A stretch of 64,000 nucleotides of DNA, from positions 62,001 to 126,000 of the forward strand of contig NZ_VDCQ01000014.1 in assembly GCF_006265175.1 (NCBI RefSeq), read 5' to 3'. The notes beneath the pieces are model-generated. The model worked only from the letters and a program-made list of their open reading frames with translations. It made no database searches and was not told where the DNA came from. Origin of the DNA: Paenibacillus hemerocallicola. GTDB lineage: Bacteria > Bacillota > Bacilli > Paenibacillales > NBRC-103111. Below, one piece after another: positions 34,824 to 43,613 of the stretch. The position numbers and the translations under genes are program-made. The stretch's first letter is position 1; each line of letters starts with the position of its first letter.

Positions 34824-35942
34824 ATGGATATCGCATCTAGTCCGAAGGAAACGGCCAATCGTAAAACATCGGGGATTATCGATACGGATGTGCATCAATC
34901 GCCAAAAAGCAAAAAAGATCTGCTTCCATATTTGCCAAAAGTTTGGCATGAGCAATTTTTGACCGGCGGCATCGGATTGTCGAATTTTTATCCTACTCCG
35001 ATAGGCGTCTCCCGTAAGGACGCGACGCCGGAAGGAGACGGAGCCGCAGGCTCGGACCCGCAATTTATGATCGAGCATCATTTGGAAGCGTACGGCATCG
35101 AATATGCGATTCTTACGGGCGGTATAGAGACGGCTTTAGCTTTGCATCCCGATGTGGACTACGGGAACGCAGTCATCCGGGCTTACAACGACTATATGAT
35201 TGAAAACTGGCTTCCCGTCGATCCGCGCTTTAAAGGATCAATCGCAGTGAATGTAAGCGATCCGGCAGAAGCCGTGAAAGAAATCCAACGTGTGGGAGGA
35301 CATCCCGACGTCGTTCAAATCATTGTGTGCAGCGGCGTGAAAACACCGTACGGCAATCGGATCTATCATCCGATTTACGAAGCGGCCGAACGTTTCGGAC
35401 TGCCTTTTGCCATCCATCCCGGCTCGGAGGGCAAATTGTATCCGCCTACTCCCGTAGGCTACCCGACAAGGTATATGGAATGGCATAACATCATTCCGCT
35501 GACGTTTATGGCCCATGTCAACAGCATGGTGTGCGAGGGCGTATTCGAGAAGTTTCCCGGTCTGAAGTTTGTGGGCATTGAAGGAGGCGTAGCGTGGCTG
35601 CCTCATCTGATGTGGCGGATGGATAAAAACTATAAAGCGCTGCGCTCGCAAACGCCATGGTTGAAAATGCTTCCTTCCGAGTACATCAAGCAAAATGTCC
35701 GTTTGACGACACAGCCGATAGAAGAACCGGAGCGGCCGGAGGAGCTTGTGCAAATTTTCCGGATGATCGATGCGGAGAAGACGGTGTTGTTCTCTTCGGA
35801 TTATCCGCATTGGGACTTCGACAATCCGAAAGTGGTTCTTCCTTCGATGCCGAGGGAAATGAAGGCGAGGATTTTGGGTGGAACCGCCGCCGAGCTTTAC
35901 GGATTGACGCTTCGGTCCGAGCAATCGGGGGGGAACGGCTGA
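34824..35942 (+). CDS. Amidohydrolase-2 family metalloenzyme (cassette 3)
   Basis: 372 residues, a diverged paralogue of the enzymes at 20340 and 30421. The metal motif is DTDVHQ (D-x-H), with AIHPGSEG, AHVNSMVCEGVFEKFPGL and SSDYPHWDFD. The barrel core is conserved, but the substrate-facing loops (SNFYPTPIGVSR, KLYPPTPVGYPTRYMEW) differ, so a different substrate is likely. ATG 34824 lies 8 bp after GGAG; GTG 34815 is an alternative. The stop overlaps the Rieske start by 1 bp (TGATG). Confidence 0.85.
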   Translation: MDIASSPKETANRKTSGIIDTDVHQSPKSKKDLLPYLPKVWHEQFLTGGIGLSNFYPTPIGVSRKDATPEGDGAAGSDPQFMIEHHLEAYGIEYAILTGGIETALALHPDVDYGNAVIRAYNDYMIENWLPVDPRFKGSIAVNVSDPAEAVKEIQRVGGHPDVVQIIVCSGVKTPYGNRIYHPIYEAAERFGLPFAIHPGSEGKLYPPTPVGYPTRYMEWHNIIPLTFMAHVNSMVCEGVFEKFPGLKFVGIEGGVAWLPHLMWRMDKNYKALRSQTPWLKMLPSEYIKQNVRLTTQPIEEPERPEELVQIFRMIDAEKTVLFSSDYPHWDFDNPKVVLPSMPREMKARILGGTAAELYGLTLRSEQSGGNG

Positions 35943-36337
35943 TGGAACGTTACCCGGTTTTGCGGATCGACGAACTGCCCGAGTTCGGTCATAAGATTGT
36001 GGAAGCGAAGGGGATCCAGTACGGGATTTATCGGATTAACGGTCAATACTATGCATGGAGAAATGTTTGCCCGCACGCAGGGGCCCCGGTATGTGTCGGG
36101 AAAGTTTGCGGAACGAGACTTCCGTCTTTGGTTTACGAATACAAATACGGGCGCGAGAACGAAATATTACGGTGCCCGTGGCATGGATGGGAATTCGATT
36201 TATTGACCGGCGAGCATTTGGTTGATCCTGAAACCCGGCTGAGAAAAGGAAAGCTGGCGATAGGCGACCAGGAGCATGAAAATCTTGAGCCCGGCCATAT
36301 CGAGGCCGATCGAGAGTACATTTATTTATTGATTTGA
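35942..36337 (+). CDS. Rieske [2Fe-2S] protein (cassette 3)
   Basis: 131 residues with cluster motifs CPHAGAPVCVG and CPWHGWEFD. It is clearly related to, but more diverged than, the other two Rieske proteins here and has an acidic C-terminus. Translation is coupled to the amidohydrolase by TGATG. The constant pairing in three cassettes of different divergence shows that the amidohydrolase-Rieske partnership is old and not a chance neighbourhood. Confidence 0.88.
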   Translation: MERYPVLRIDELPEFGHKIVEAKGIQYGIYRINGQYYAWRNVCPHAGAPVCVGKVCGTRLPSLVYEYKYGRENEILRCPWHGWEFDLLTGEHLVDPETRLRKGKLAIGDQEHENLEPGHIEADREYIYLLI

Positions 36338-36477
36338 CGCAACTATATTGCCTTGTGAGCTGAAGCTGCAAGGCAATCCCTTCTGGAATGGAATGAAACG
36401 TTAAAATCTATAGTTCAACTTACATAGTAACAGACTAGAGAAACCATACGAGTATATCAAAACAAGGCGGGTTAACG

Positions 36478-37782
36478 ATGAAAAAAATGAAGTTGGGTTT
36501 GATTTTGGGGCTGCCGGCATTATTGGCTCTTGCAGCCGGTTGTGGTGCTTCGGACGGCGAAAAAGGGAAAACACCGGCAACTGAGGCGGCACCCGAACCA
36601 GTCACTTTAACGTTTAGGCCTTCCGAAACGATGACGGACGCCCAAGTTGAAAAATTTATAAAGGAGCCGTTGAAAAAGAAGTTTCCGCACATTACGCTCG
36701 AAGTAGTGAGATTCGGCAACGGTGTTACGTGGGAAAGCGCTGTATCGGCCAATCAAGTTCCCGATTTATTCGCGACAGCCTACAAGTCGACCGAACTATT
36801 CGTCAAGCTGCAGATCGCGGAGGATCTGAGTCCTTTCATCGCCAAACATAAACTCGATATCGGCAAGTTCGAGCCGGTGGCGGTCAACACGATCAAATCG
36901 TTCGGAACAAAGGGCGAGCTTTTCGGTCTTCCCTATGAGACGCATTATGGCGCGTTATTTTACAACAAAGATATTTTCGATAAATTCGGCGTGTCCTACC
37001 CGAAAGACGGGCTGACCTGGGATGAGGCAATCGCTATCGGCAAAAATTTGACCCGGACGGAAAGCGGCTTAACCTATATCGGCCTCGATCCTTCGAGCCC
37101 TGCGGCCGTCAATGTGGCGGTAGGCCATTCGGTCGGAACGGGCGATATCGTGAAGATCAATAACGAAAGCTGGAAACAAATATTTTCCATGCTCCAGAAA
37201 GCTTATGAGGTGCCCGGCTTCGTACAGGACAAGAAATATACGTATGGCGTCAATTCATTTTTGAAAGACAGAAATTTGGCGATGTTTTCGAGCTGGGAAA
37301 ATGATTTGCTAGGGAAACTAAGCGATGCCCTAACAGAAGGAAACCCGATGAACTGGGATATGGTCACGCATCCGAACTTTAAAGAAAATCTCGGTCAAGG
37401 AAGAGATGCGGCTGCACATGCTTTCTTTATCAGCAATAAGAGCAAGTATAAAGAAGAAGCATTCCAAGTGATGAAGATGGTGACGGAGCCCGAAGTCCAG
37501 TCCCTGTTCAACCGCAATGGCGTGCTGACGGTGTTGTCCAAAACCGAAGAAGTGAAGAAGGAATACGGGAAAGAGATTCCGGTATTGCAAGGGAAAAATA
37601 CGGCTGCCATATTCAAAATGACGCCTTCTCCCGTCGTGAGTCATACGTACTATTCCATCATAAGCTCGCAGCTGACAAAGGCGGCCAGCTCCGTAGCTTT
37701 GAAGCAAAAAGATGTGAATACGGCGCTAAGGGATGCGGAAGAAGAGGCGACCAAATTAATCGCAGTCGAATTGAAAAAATAA
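36478..37782 (+). CDS. Solute-binding lipoprotein (SBP-5, cassette 3)
   Basis: 434 residues. KK, a hydrophobic core and ALAAGC (Cys22) form the lipoprotein signal, and FDKFGVSYPKDGLTWDE is the common signature. The mature domain is intact, unlike the cassette 2 SBP. AAGGCGG precedes ATG 36478. It lies 140 bp after the Rieske gene with no obvious terminator between them, so it is probably in the same transcript. No permease gene is adjacent. It should bind the compound the cassette handles, or a precursor. Confidence 0.88.
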   Translation: MKKMKLGLILGLPALLALAAGCGASDGEKGKTPATEAAPEPVTLTFRPSETMTDAQVEKFIKEPLKKKFPHITLEVVRFGNGVTWESAVSANQVPDLFATAYKSTELFVKLQIAEDLSPFIAKHKLDIGKFEPVAVNTIKSFGTKGELFGLPYETHYGALFYNKDIFDKFGVSYPKDGLTWDEAIAIGKNLTRTESGLTYIGLDPSSPAAVNVAVGHSVGTGDIVKINNESWKQIFSMLQKAYEVPGFVQDKKYTYGVNSFLKDRNLAMFSSWENDLLGKLSDALTEGNPMNWDMVTHPNFKENLGQGRDAAAHAFFISNKSKYKEEAFQVMKMVTEPEVQSLFNRNGVLTVLSKTEEVKKEYGKEIPVLQGKNTAAIFKMTPSPVVSHTYYSIISSQLTKAASSVALKQKDVNTALRDAEEEATKLIAVELKK

Positions 37783-37884
37783 CCTATACGTTGATGAGCG
37801 ATTAGCGGAATTTCAGGGAAATGCTCGCCGAGGTCATTCGGATAACTTGTATTTATGGAAGCTACCGATGTTTGAGGTCTACGC

Positions 37885-38052
37885 GGAGTCACGAAAGTGG
37901 CTCCCTTTAGCGTTAACAAATGCAAAGGGCCGAGTTCGTTTATGGAACCGAATCCGTGATTTTGTAATGACGAAATTGTGAGAAAAATGAAGGGAAGCAA
38001 CGCTCTGATGGGGAAATAGTAGGAATCCGCAAATTCCAACTATCCGTTCCCC
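37885..38052. other. Intergenic region with two hairpins
   Basis: 37783-38159 holds no gene. It contains a hairpin GGAGTCAC-GAAA-GTGGCTCC at 37885-37904, and a long imperfect one at 38010-38052 (GGGGAA-AGT-GGAAT pairing with ATTCC-ACTAT-TTCCCC). Neither has a strong T run. They may end the SBP-5 transcript. Confidence 0.4.
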
Positions 38053-38159
38053 AACAAATAGCGGCCAGTGTGAACCGCTAGGGATAGATCTGTTGTTGTT
38101 GTTTGGTATTATTGGAAGAGCCCGGTGTACAATTGTTGGATGGGGGCAGGTGAAGTACG

Positions 38160-39014
38160 ATGATAGATCCGGATAAATTAGCGGAGATATTTGCCAGTGG
38201 TTCCTATGATATAGAAGGTGTCTACCGTTTCGTCATTCAACCCAAAAGCGCATCGCGTGAATTCAGGACTGTAAAGTATGGGTTTCTGTTTGCGATTGGC
38301 GGAGAGGCCAGAATACGTGCAAATGGCTCTGTCTACAGCTTGCGGCCAGGATCAGTCTTTCATGCGGCGCCGGACATACATCTGGAATGGCAGGTTGTAG
38401 GGTTATCCCAGTTCAAGTATGATTTGTTATTTTATAGCGTGGACAAGTCGGAGGATGGCAGCGGCGAACATTTTTGCGATTGCCATTTCATGCTGGAGCC
38501 AGGGGCGATCCCTGGAATGCTGGAATTGCTGGATATGCTGCATCAGAATATTCATGCTACAGGGGGGATTGCGAAGCTTCGTGTCAAGCAAATTTTTTTA
38601 AGCATCATGCATCAAGTGCTGGTAGTCTGCAAACTTCGGGAAAGCAGCGGTCCATCAACCAAGAGGGTGATAGAGGATGCCGTTGCCTACATGAATGGGC
38701 ATTACATGAACACAGTGACGCTTGACGAATTGGCAGAGATGCACGCCATGAGTTCCAAACGCTTCTCGTATTATTTTCATAAGTATACTGGATACCGGCC
38801 GATTGACTACGTGATTCATTATCGGATGGAAAAAGCGAGTGAACTGCTGAAGACAGGCAATTTTCCCATTCGCGATATTGCGGCCAGTGTCGGTTATTCC
38901 AATCCTCTCTACTTCAGCAGACTATTCCAAAAGAAATTCGGGATGTCTCCTTCCGCCTACAACAAAACCTTTGTGACTGAAGCCCCCCTTTCACAGCCTC
39001 CCAATAAAAATTAG
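38160..39014 (+). CDS. AraC-family transcriptional regulator next to the iron cluster
   Basis: 284 residues: an N-terminal sensor domain (RIRANGSVYSLRPGSVFHAAP) and C-terminal twin HTH (LDELAEMHAMSSKRFSYYFHK, then IRDIAASVGYSNPLYFSRLFQKK). GCAGGTGAAG precedes ATG 38160. It lies directly upstream of a Fur-boxed unit for iron-complex use. This placement resembles siderophore-responsive AraC activators such as Btr, YbtA and PchR, but that role is inferred from position only. Confidence 0.85.
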   Translation: MIDPDKLAEIFASGSYDIEGVYRFVIQPKSASREFRTVKYGFLFAIGGEARIRANGSVYSLRPGSVFHAAPDIHLEWQVVGLSQFKYDLLFYSVDKSEDGSGEHFCDCHFMLEPGAIPGMLELLDMLHQNIHATGGIAKLRVKQIFLSIMHQVLVVCKLRESSGPSTKRVIEDAVAYMNGHYMNTVTLDELAEMHAMSSKRFSYYFHKYTGYRPIDYVIHYRMEKASELLKTGNFPIRDIAASVGYSNPLYFSRLFQKKFGMSPSAYNKTFVTEAPLSQPPNKN

Positions 39015-39161
39015 ACAATTATTCATAATGGATTGGTTGTTTTTGCAATGAAGCGCAATTCTCCTCGCTTAGGTTGGGCAATTTTCATCATTTCGCGAAT
39101 TCACGACTCTCCCGGAAATCCGACTTTATTTGACAAGCCCGTTTTTAGATAATTATTCATA
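39012..39161 (+). repeat. 16-bp direct repeat, possible regulator/Fur-like sites
   Basis: TAGACAATTATTCATA (39012-39027) and TAGATAATTATTCATA (39146-39161) differ by one base and lie 134 bp apart upstream of the iron cluster. They partly match the Fur consensus TGATAATTATTATCA, so they may be weak Fur sites or targets of the adjacent AraC protein. Confidence 0.45.
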
Positions 39162-39181
39162 TTTCATTTGCGATTTGTGTA

Positions 39182-39210
39182 TTCACATTTGTTGCGGTTC
39201 TTGCTACACT
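39182..39210 (+). promoter_or_regulatory. Promoter of the iron-related unit
   Basis: TTCACA (39182-39187), a 17-bp spacer and TACACT (39205-39210). The Fur box begins 18 bp after the -10, so Fur with iron would block early elongation or open-complex formation. Confidence 0.6.
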
Positions 39211-39227
39211 ATTGCAGTGCATATTAT

Positions 39228-39248
39228 TGATAATAATAATCATTATCA
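39228..39248 (+). promoter_or_regulatory. Fur box
   Basis: TGATAATAATAATCATTATC followed by A is an almost perfect inverted repeat of GATAAT units matching the classical Fur consensus (GATAATGATAATCATTATC, one mismatch). It predicts iron repression of the monooxygenase unit downstream. Confidence 0.85.
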
Positions 39249-39381
39249 TCAATGTTGAAAGGATATTGAACGTCCCGCACTCATCGGCGATTGGTTTGAC
39301 TTCGCCAGCAGGCGGCCTTTGGCATTGAGGCGCTTTTGCCGATTCGGGCTCATTTTATTCGATAGGGAGGATGGACAAATT

Positions 39382-40686
39382 TTGAGAGAGAAAAAACAGC
39401 TCTGTATCGGACTGTCCTTGTCTGCTACTTGGAAGAAAGGAAATAGCGGACAGCAGAGCGACAGTGGAGCGAAACCGTTTTCGAACGATTCTTTCGTTCA
39501 ACTGGCGAAAATGGCGGAAAAGGCCAAGCTTGATTTTGTTTTTAAGCCGGACGCACTTTTTCTCCACACCGAGGGGCAGGGTCATTCTTCCCGCTTCGCT
39601 AGTCTCGACCCGACGATTATGCTGACCTCAATTGCTCGTGAGACGGAGCGCATCGGGTTGGTTACGACGGTATCCACCTCGTTCAATCCGCCATTTGTAG
39701 TCGCCAGACAGCTTCAGTCCTTGCATTGGCTCAGCGATGGGCGTGCCGGTTGGAATATTGTTACTTCCATTGGAGGTGCGGAGAATTTCACCAACTCTCC
39801 CATGCCTTCATCTGAAGAAAGGTATGCGAAAGCGATTGAATTCACCGACGTCGTGCGCAGGCTCTGGGAAAGCTTTCCGTACGAGGCGCTTACGACGGAT
39901 AGCGCGTCGGGTCAAGCCGATGCCGGCAAGAAGATTTCGGCAATCCATCATAACGGCGAATATTTCAGTGTCAAAGGTCCGCTCAATTTGCCGGCTCATG
40001 CATCGGGAACGCCGCCCTTGTTTCAAGCCGGCGCTTCGGATTCGGGACGCAATTTTGCCGCTTTGGTAGCGGATGCGATTTTTGCATCGACGCCCGACAT
40101 GGCTTCGGGCATTGAATTGCGTCAAGACTTGCGGAAGCGCGCCAAGGCGCATGGCCGCTCTCCGGACGCGGTGCGCGTGCTGCCCGGGTTGTATTTTTTT
40201 CTGGCCGATACGCGCAGCGAGGCGCGCGACATGTATCGGGAGGCGCACGCCCATCTGAGTATGGAACGTCGGTATGCTTCCGTCCAGTCGATTCTTGGCC
40301 TCCGGCTTGACGGTATGCCGTTGGATCGGCGTGTTACGGCCGACATGCTGCCGGATCCCCGCCAGCCCGTGCGCAGTCGGACACACGCCGATCTGCTGCG
40401 CAGGTTTATTGTGAACCGGCAGCCGACTGTGGAGGAATTGCTGTCACGGCCGGAGGTTGTCGGTTCGGCGCATTGGGTGGTTGCAGGAACCGCCGAGGAA
40501 GTGATGCGGGAGATGATAACGTGGTTCGAGGCTGGCGCCATGGACGGCGTAATCGCTTTGCCGGGCGGATCTATCCATTCGCTGGAGTTGTTTCTCGATG
40601 AGCTGGTGCCGATGCTGGTCGAACAGGGGTTGTTCCGGAGTGAATATACGGGCACAACCTTGCGCGAGCATCTGAGGATCACGTAG
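39382..40686 (+). CDS. FMN-dependent monooxygenase (NtaA/SnaA/DszA type)
   Basis: About 434 residues of the bacterial luciferase-like family, NTA monooxygenase branch: LASLDPTIMLTSIARETERIGL, SLHWLSDGRAGWNIVTS, and QAGASDSGRNFAA are typical. These enzymes use reduced FMN to attack C-N or C-S bonds in chelators (NTA, EDTA), sulfur heterocycles or related compounds. Under a Fur box, an iron-chelate or siderophore substrate is attractive but inferred. I place the start at TTG 39382 after AGGGAGGATGG; longer frames to 39319 lack a site. The flavin reductase partner is not obvious; the reductase gene 60 bp downstream may help. Confidence 0.85.
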   Translation: MREKKQLCIGLSLSATWKKGNSGQQSDSGAKPFSNDSFVQLAKMAEKAKLDFVFKPDALFLHTEGQGHSSRFASLDPTIMLTSIARETERIGLVTTVSTSFNPPFVVARQLQSLHWLSDGRAGWNIVTSIGGAENFTNSPMPSSEERYAKAIEFTDVVRRLWESFPYEALTTDSASGQADAGKKISAIHHNGEYFSVKGPLNLPAHASGTPPLFQAGASDSGRNFAALVADAIFASTPDMASGIELRQDLRKRAKAHGRSPDAVRVLPGLYFFLADTRSEARDMYREAHAHLSMERRYASVQSILGLRLDGMPLDRRVTADMLPDPRQPVRSRTHADLLRRFIVNRQPTVEELLSRPEVVGSAHWVVAGTAEEVMREMITWFEAGAMDGVIALPGGSIHSLELFLDELVPMLVEQGLFRSEYTGTTLREHLRIT

Positions 40687-40746
40687 GCCAAGTCACGGGC
40701 GGTCGATACGCTTGTACAATATGAAGAAAAACGAGGCGATTATACA

Positions 40747-41802
40747 ATGCATGACAAGGATTTGTTCGACATAACGATTGTTGGCGGCGGTCCCGCCGGT
40801 TTGTTCGCCGCATTTTACAGCGGCTTGCGTGAAATGAAAACAAAAATTATAGAATTTCAGCCCTTTCTGGGCGGCAAGGTGCATGTTTATCCGGAAAAGA
40901 TGATTTGGGACGTGGGCGGATTGATGCCTGCTCCCGGTTCCCGACTGATCGAGCAAATGGTCGCACAAGGCCTGACGTTTGAGCCGGAAGTAGCGCTCGG
41001 GGAAAAGGTCACCTCCATATCCAGAGATGCTGCGGGACATTTCATTCTGTACACCGCTTCGAGCCGATCGCATCGGTCCAAGACCGTGCTGTTGGCGATC
41101 GGGGGAGGTATCCTGAAGCCGATCAAGCTGGAAATCGAGGGGGCCGAGCGATTTGAGGTTGCGAATTTGCATTACACCGTTAAATCGCTTGCCCGCTTTA
41201 AAGGGAAAACCGTACTGATCTCCGGGGGCGGCCATTCCGCCGTTGACTGGGCGAACGAGTTGGGGCCGATTGCCAAGCAAGTGCACCTGACCTATCGGAA
41301 GGATGCGTTAAAAGGCGGCCATGAAGCCGACATCTCGCGGCTCAAGAGCAATTCCGTCGAATGCTTGCTGAACACTTCGATCGAAAGGCTGATCGCAACC
41401 GCTGATCATGAGAGGATCGAGACCGTCTTGCTGAAGCGAAATGAGGACGGGACCCTATTCAAGCTTGCGGTCGACGAAGTAATCATCAATCATGGCTACG
41501 AGCGAGACAAGGAATTGCTGGCCAATAGCGAGGTTAAGATCGTATTGCAGGACAATCGCATATCGGGTACGCCCATGAGCGAAACATCGGTGCCCGGAAT
41601 TTATGCCGCTGGCGACGTATTGCAGCACGAAGGCAAGCTGCACCTGATAGCCGGAGCGTTCCAGGATGCGGCTAACGCGGTAAACAAAGCGAAACAATTT
41701 GTCGCGCCCGATGCCCAGTCGTACGGGATGGTGTCCTCGCATAATGAATTGTTCGCACAGAAAAACCGCGAAATGCTGAAGCATTTGTATGCAAGCAAAT
41801 AA
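40747..41802 (+). CDS. Ferredoxin--NADP(+) reductase, thioredoxin-reductase-like
   Basis: 351 residues with VGGGPAGLFAAFYSG (FAD, residue 12), SGGGHSAVDWANEL (NAD(P), near 160) and PGIYAAGDVLQHEGKLHLIAGA near the C-terminus. The CxxC redox pair of thioredoxin reductase is absent, as in Bacillus YumC-type reductases. It can supply electrons to a ferredoxin, to flavin or to Fe(III). Between the monooxygenase and an iron-complex SBP it may act as ferric-complex reductase. The ribosome binding site is weak (GAGGCG). Confidence 0.88.
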   Translation: MHDKDLFDITIVGGGPAGLFAAFYSGLREMKTKIIEFQPFLGGKVHVYPEKMIWDVGGLMPAPGSRLIEQMVAQGLTFEPEVALGEKVTSISRDAAGHFILYTASSRSHRSKTVLLAIGGGILKPIKLEIEGAERFEVANLHYTVKSLARFKGKTVLISGGGHSAVDWANELGPIAKQVHLTYRKDALKGGHEADISRLKSNSVECLLNTSIERLIATADHERIETVLLKRNEDGTLFKLAVDEVIINHGYERDKELLANSEVKIVLQDNRISGTPMSETSVPGIYAAGDVLQHEGKLHLIAGAFQDAANAVNKAKQFVAPDAQSYGMVSSHNELFAQKNREMLKHLYASK

Positions 41803-41822
41803 ACCGGGAAAGAGGAATGGAA

Positions 41823-42824
41823 ATGAACAGAATGACTGGCTGGATAATTTTGCTTGTTTTGCTGGCGGTCGTACTGGCAGGGTGTTCGGCTGCGCCTGCG
41901 GAAAATCGCGCCTCTGAGCAGGCTTCTGCATCAAATGGGGAAAATAACCAATCCGCCGGTGCGAGTCAGCCCAAAGCAAACGAGGCCGGGACGGAAGGCT
42001 GGCCCAGAACGATTAAGGATGCCGTCGGCCATGAGGTCGTATTAAAGAAAAAACCTGCGCGAATTGCTGTGCTTCATCCCGTGTATTTGGATTACTTCTT
42101 TGCCTTGGACGAGCCTCCGTTTGCCGCAGTAAACGCGGCGGAAGCCATGAAAAACTTCGCCACCCTGCAGCCCTATGCGGGAAAAGCCAAAATTCTGGAT
42201 CTGGGCAGCGGACGAGAAGTGAATCTGGAAATGATCACGCAGGTCAGTCCCGACGTCATCGTGACGTTCAAAGGCCACATCGATTCCATTTACGATAATC
42301 TGGTCAAGATAGCTCCCGTCATCCAAATTGATTTCTCCGACAGCTGGCAGAACACGACAATGCTCTGCGCCAGAATCGTCGGCAAAGAGAAGCAGGCCGA
42401 GAAGTACATTCAGGAGACACGCGAGCTGATCAAGAAAACCCAGGATAAGATGGGCGAGCGCATGAAGCAGACCTTTGCGATGTTCCGCATTGACGGCAAA
42501 GCCAATTACTTCGCTCCGGGCACAATCAATACGATGTATTACATTCCTACAGGATTTGGCTTGCTGGCTCCGAAAGGATATCCGGAGGACAGCCAAACGA
42601 TTTCATTGGAGGCTTTATCGCAAATGAATCCGGACTACATCATTTTCCAACATGATATTGAGGTTGCCAAAGCGTCGGTGAAGGAAAAGGAGTCGCTCCA
42701 TGTGTGGAAATCGCTGGAGGCGGTTAAAAACGGCCATGTTTTGTTTTTTGACAATTCTCTCAATACGGCAAGTGTCCTGGCTGTCCGCTTGGCCGCAGAA
42801 AAGCTGATGGAGATCGCAAACTAA
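41823..42824 (+). CDS. Iron-complex ABC transporter solute-binding lipoprotein
   Basis: 333 residues of the FecB/FhuD-type periplasmic-binding fold. The lipoprotein signal ends VVLAGC (Cys21), followed by a low-complexity Ser/Ala/Asn linker to about residue 55 and then TIKDAVGHEVVLKKKPARIAVLHP, the family's N-terminal signature. Downstream EAL-QMNPDYIIFQHD and LAVRLAAEKL are typical. It would capture a ferric siderophore or chelate at the cell surface. The start is ATG 41823, 6 bp after AGAGGA; ATG 41817 is too close. No cognate permease genes follow, so it must pair with one encoded elsewhere. Confidence 0.88.
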   Translation: MNRMTGWIILLVLLAVVLAGCSAAPAENRASEQASASNGENNQSAGASQPKANEAGTEGWPRTIKDAVGHEVVLKKKPARIAVLHPVYLDYFFALDEPPFAAVNAAEAMKNFATLQPYAGKAKILDLGSGREVNLEMITQVSPDVIVTFKGHIDSIYDNLVKIAPVIQIDFSDSWQNTTMLCARIVGKEKQAEKYIQETRELIKKTQDKMGERMKQTFAMFRIDGKANYFAPGTINTMYYIPTGFGLLAPKGYPEDSQTISLEALSQMNPDYIIFQHDIEVAKASVKEKESLHVWKSLEAVKNGHVLFFDNSLNTASVLAVRLAAEKLMEIAN

Positions 42825-42994
42825 AGCATATCGTATATATGAACATCCGCAAATGAGCAGCAAAGACGATTCGCGACACGCCTATGCCTAGTGGTTTCGG
42901 ATGCGTCTTTGCCCTCCGCAAGAACATAAAGAGTAGCGTGACTGATGCCTTGCCGCCAGCAGACGGTAATTGCAGATTGCGGACTATAATGTCA

Positions 42995-43023
42995 TTGCAA
43001 ACCGAAGTTGAATCGTTTATTAT
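42995..43023 (+). promoter_or_regulatory. SigA-type promoter of the Rrf2 gene
   Basis: TTGCAA (42995-43000), a 17-bp spacer and TATTAT (43018-43023), 50 bp before the Rrf2 start. The rest of the gap 42825-43074 shows no gene. Confidence 0.6.
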
Positions 43024-43074
43024 GGATATAACAGATCCGTATTAAGAGGAATCTTGGGAAGGGAGGAGGGAACC

Positions 43075-43560
43075 ATGCAGTTCTCCAAAAGTACAGATTA
43101 CGCACTACACGCCTTACTTCATTTGGGTCACTCGGATCGTCGCAACAATGTCGGAATCAAGGAATTATCTGCGAGACTTAGCGTTTCTGAAAGCTATTTA
43201 TCCAAAATCATGTCCAAGTTGAGGCAGGATGGAATCGTACGTGCAGTACCGGGGGTGAACGGCGGTTATGAGCTGGCACGGCCGGCCGAACAGATTACTT
43301 TTCTTGACGTGATTCAAGTGATTGAAGGAAGACAGCAATTGTTCGAATGCTCGAATTCGAATTCGCAGCAGCATCAGTTGTTAGCGGAAGCGGGGGCCGT
43401 ACCAAGCGAGCAGGAATGTCCAAAGAAGAGCGGATGTTTGGTTGAGAAGGTGATGGACGGCGCGGAACAAAATCTGCACCGATACTTGCGGGAGCACACG
43501 ATCCAGTCGGTGCTGGATGAGGCATTCAAGCGTTGCAACCATGAGGTAAACAAGAAGTGA
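43075..43560 (+). CDS. Rrf2-family transcriptional regulator
   Basis: 161 residues. The N-terminal winged helix (MQFSKSTDYALHALLHLGH, then IKELSARLSVSESYLSKIMSKL and PGVNGGYELARP) is typical of Rrf2. Three Cys lie in the second half (FECSNS, QECPKKSGC), which could hold an Fe-S cluster or sense thiols as in IscR/NsrR or SaiR-like proteins. AGGGAGGAGGG precedes ATG 43075. It is followed closely by the CPYC flavoprotein, which it probably regulates in response to redox or electrophile stress. Confidence 0.9.
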   Translation: MQFSKSTDYALHALLHLGHSDRRNNVGIKELSARLSVSESYLSKIMSKLRQDGIVRAVPGVNGGYELARPAEQITFLDVIQVIEGRQQLFECSNSNSQQHQLLAEAGAVPSEQECPKKSGCLVEKVMDGAEQNLHRYLREHTIQSVLDEAFKRCNHEVNKK

Positions 43561-43613
43561 TACGCTTCTTGCGTCTAATTATGGACATTGTAGATCTATG
43601 GAGGCTGATGAGA

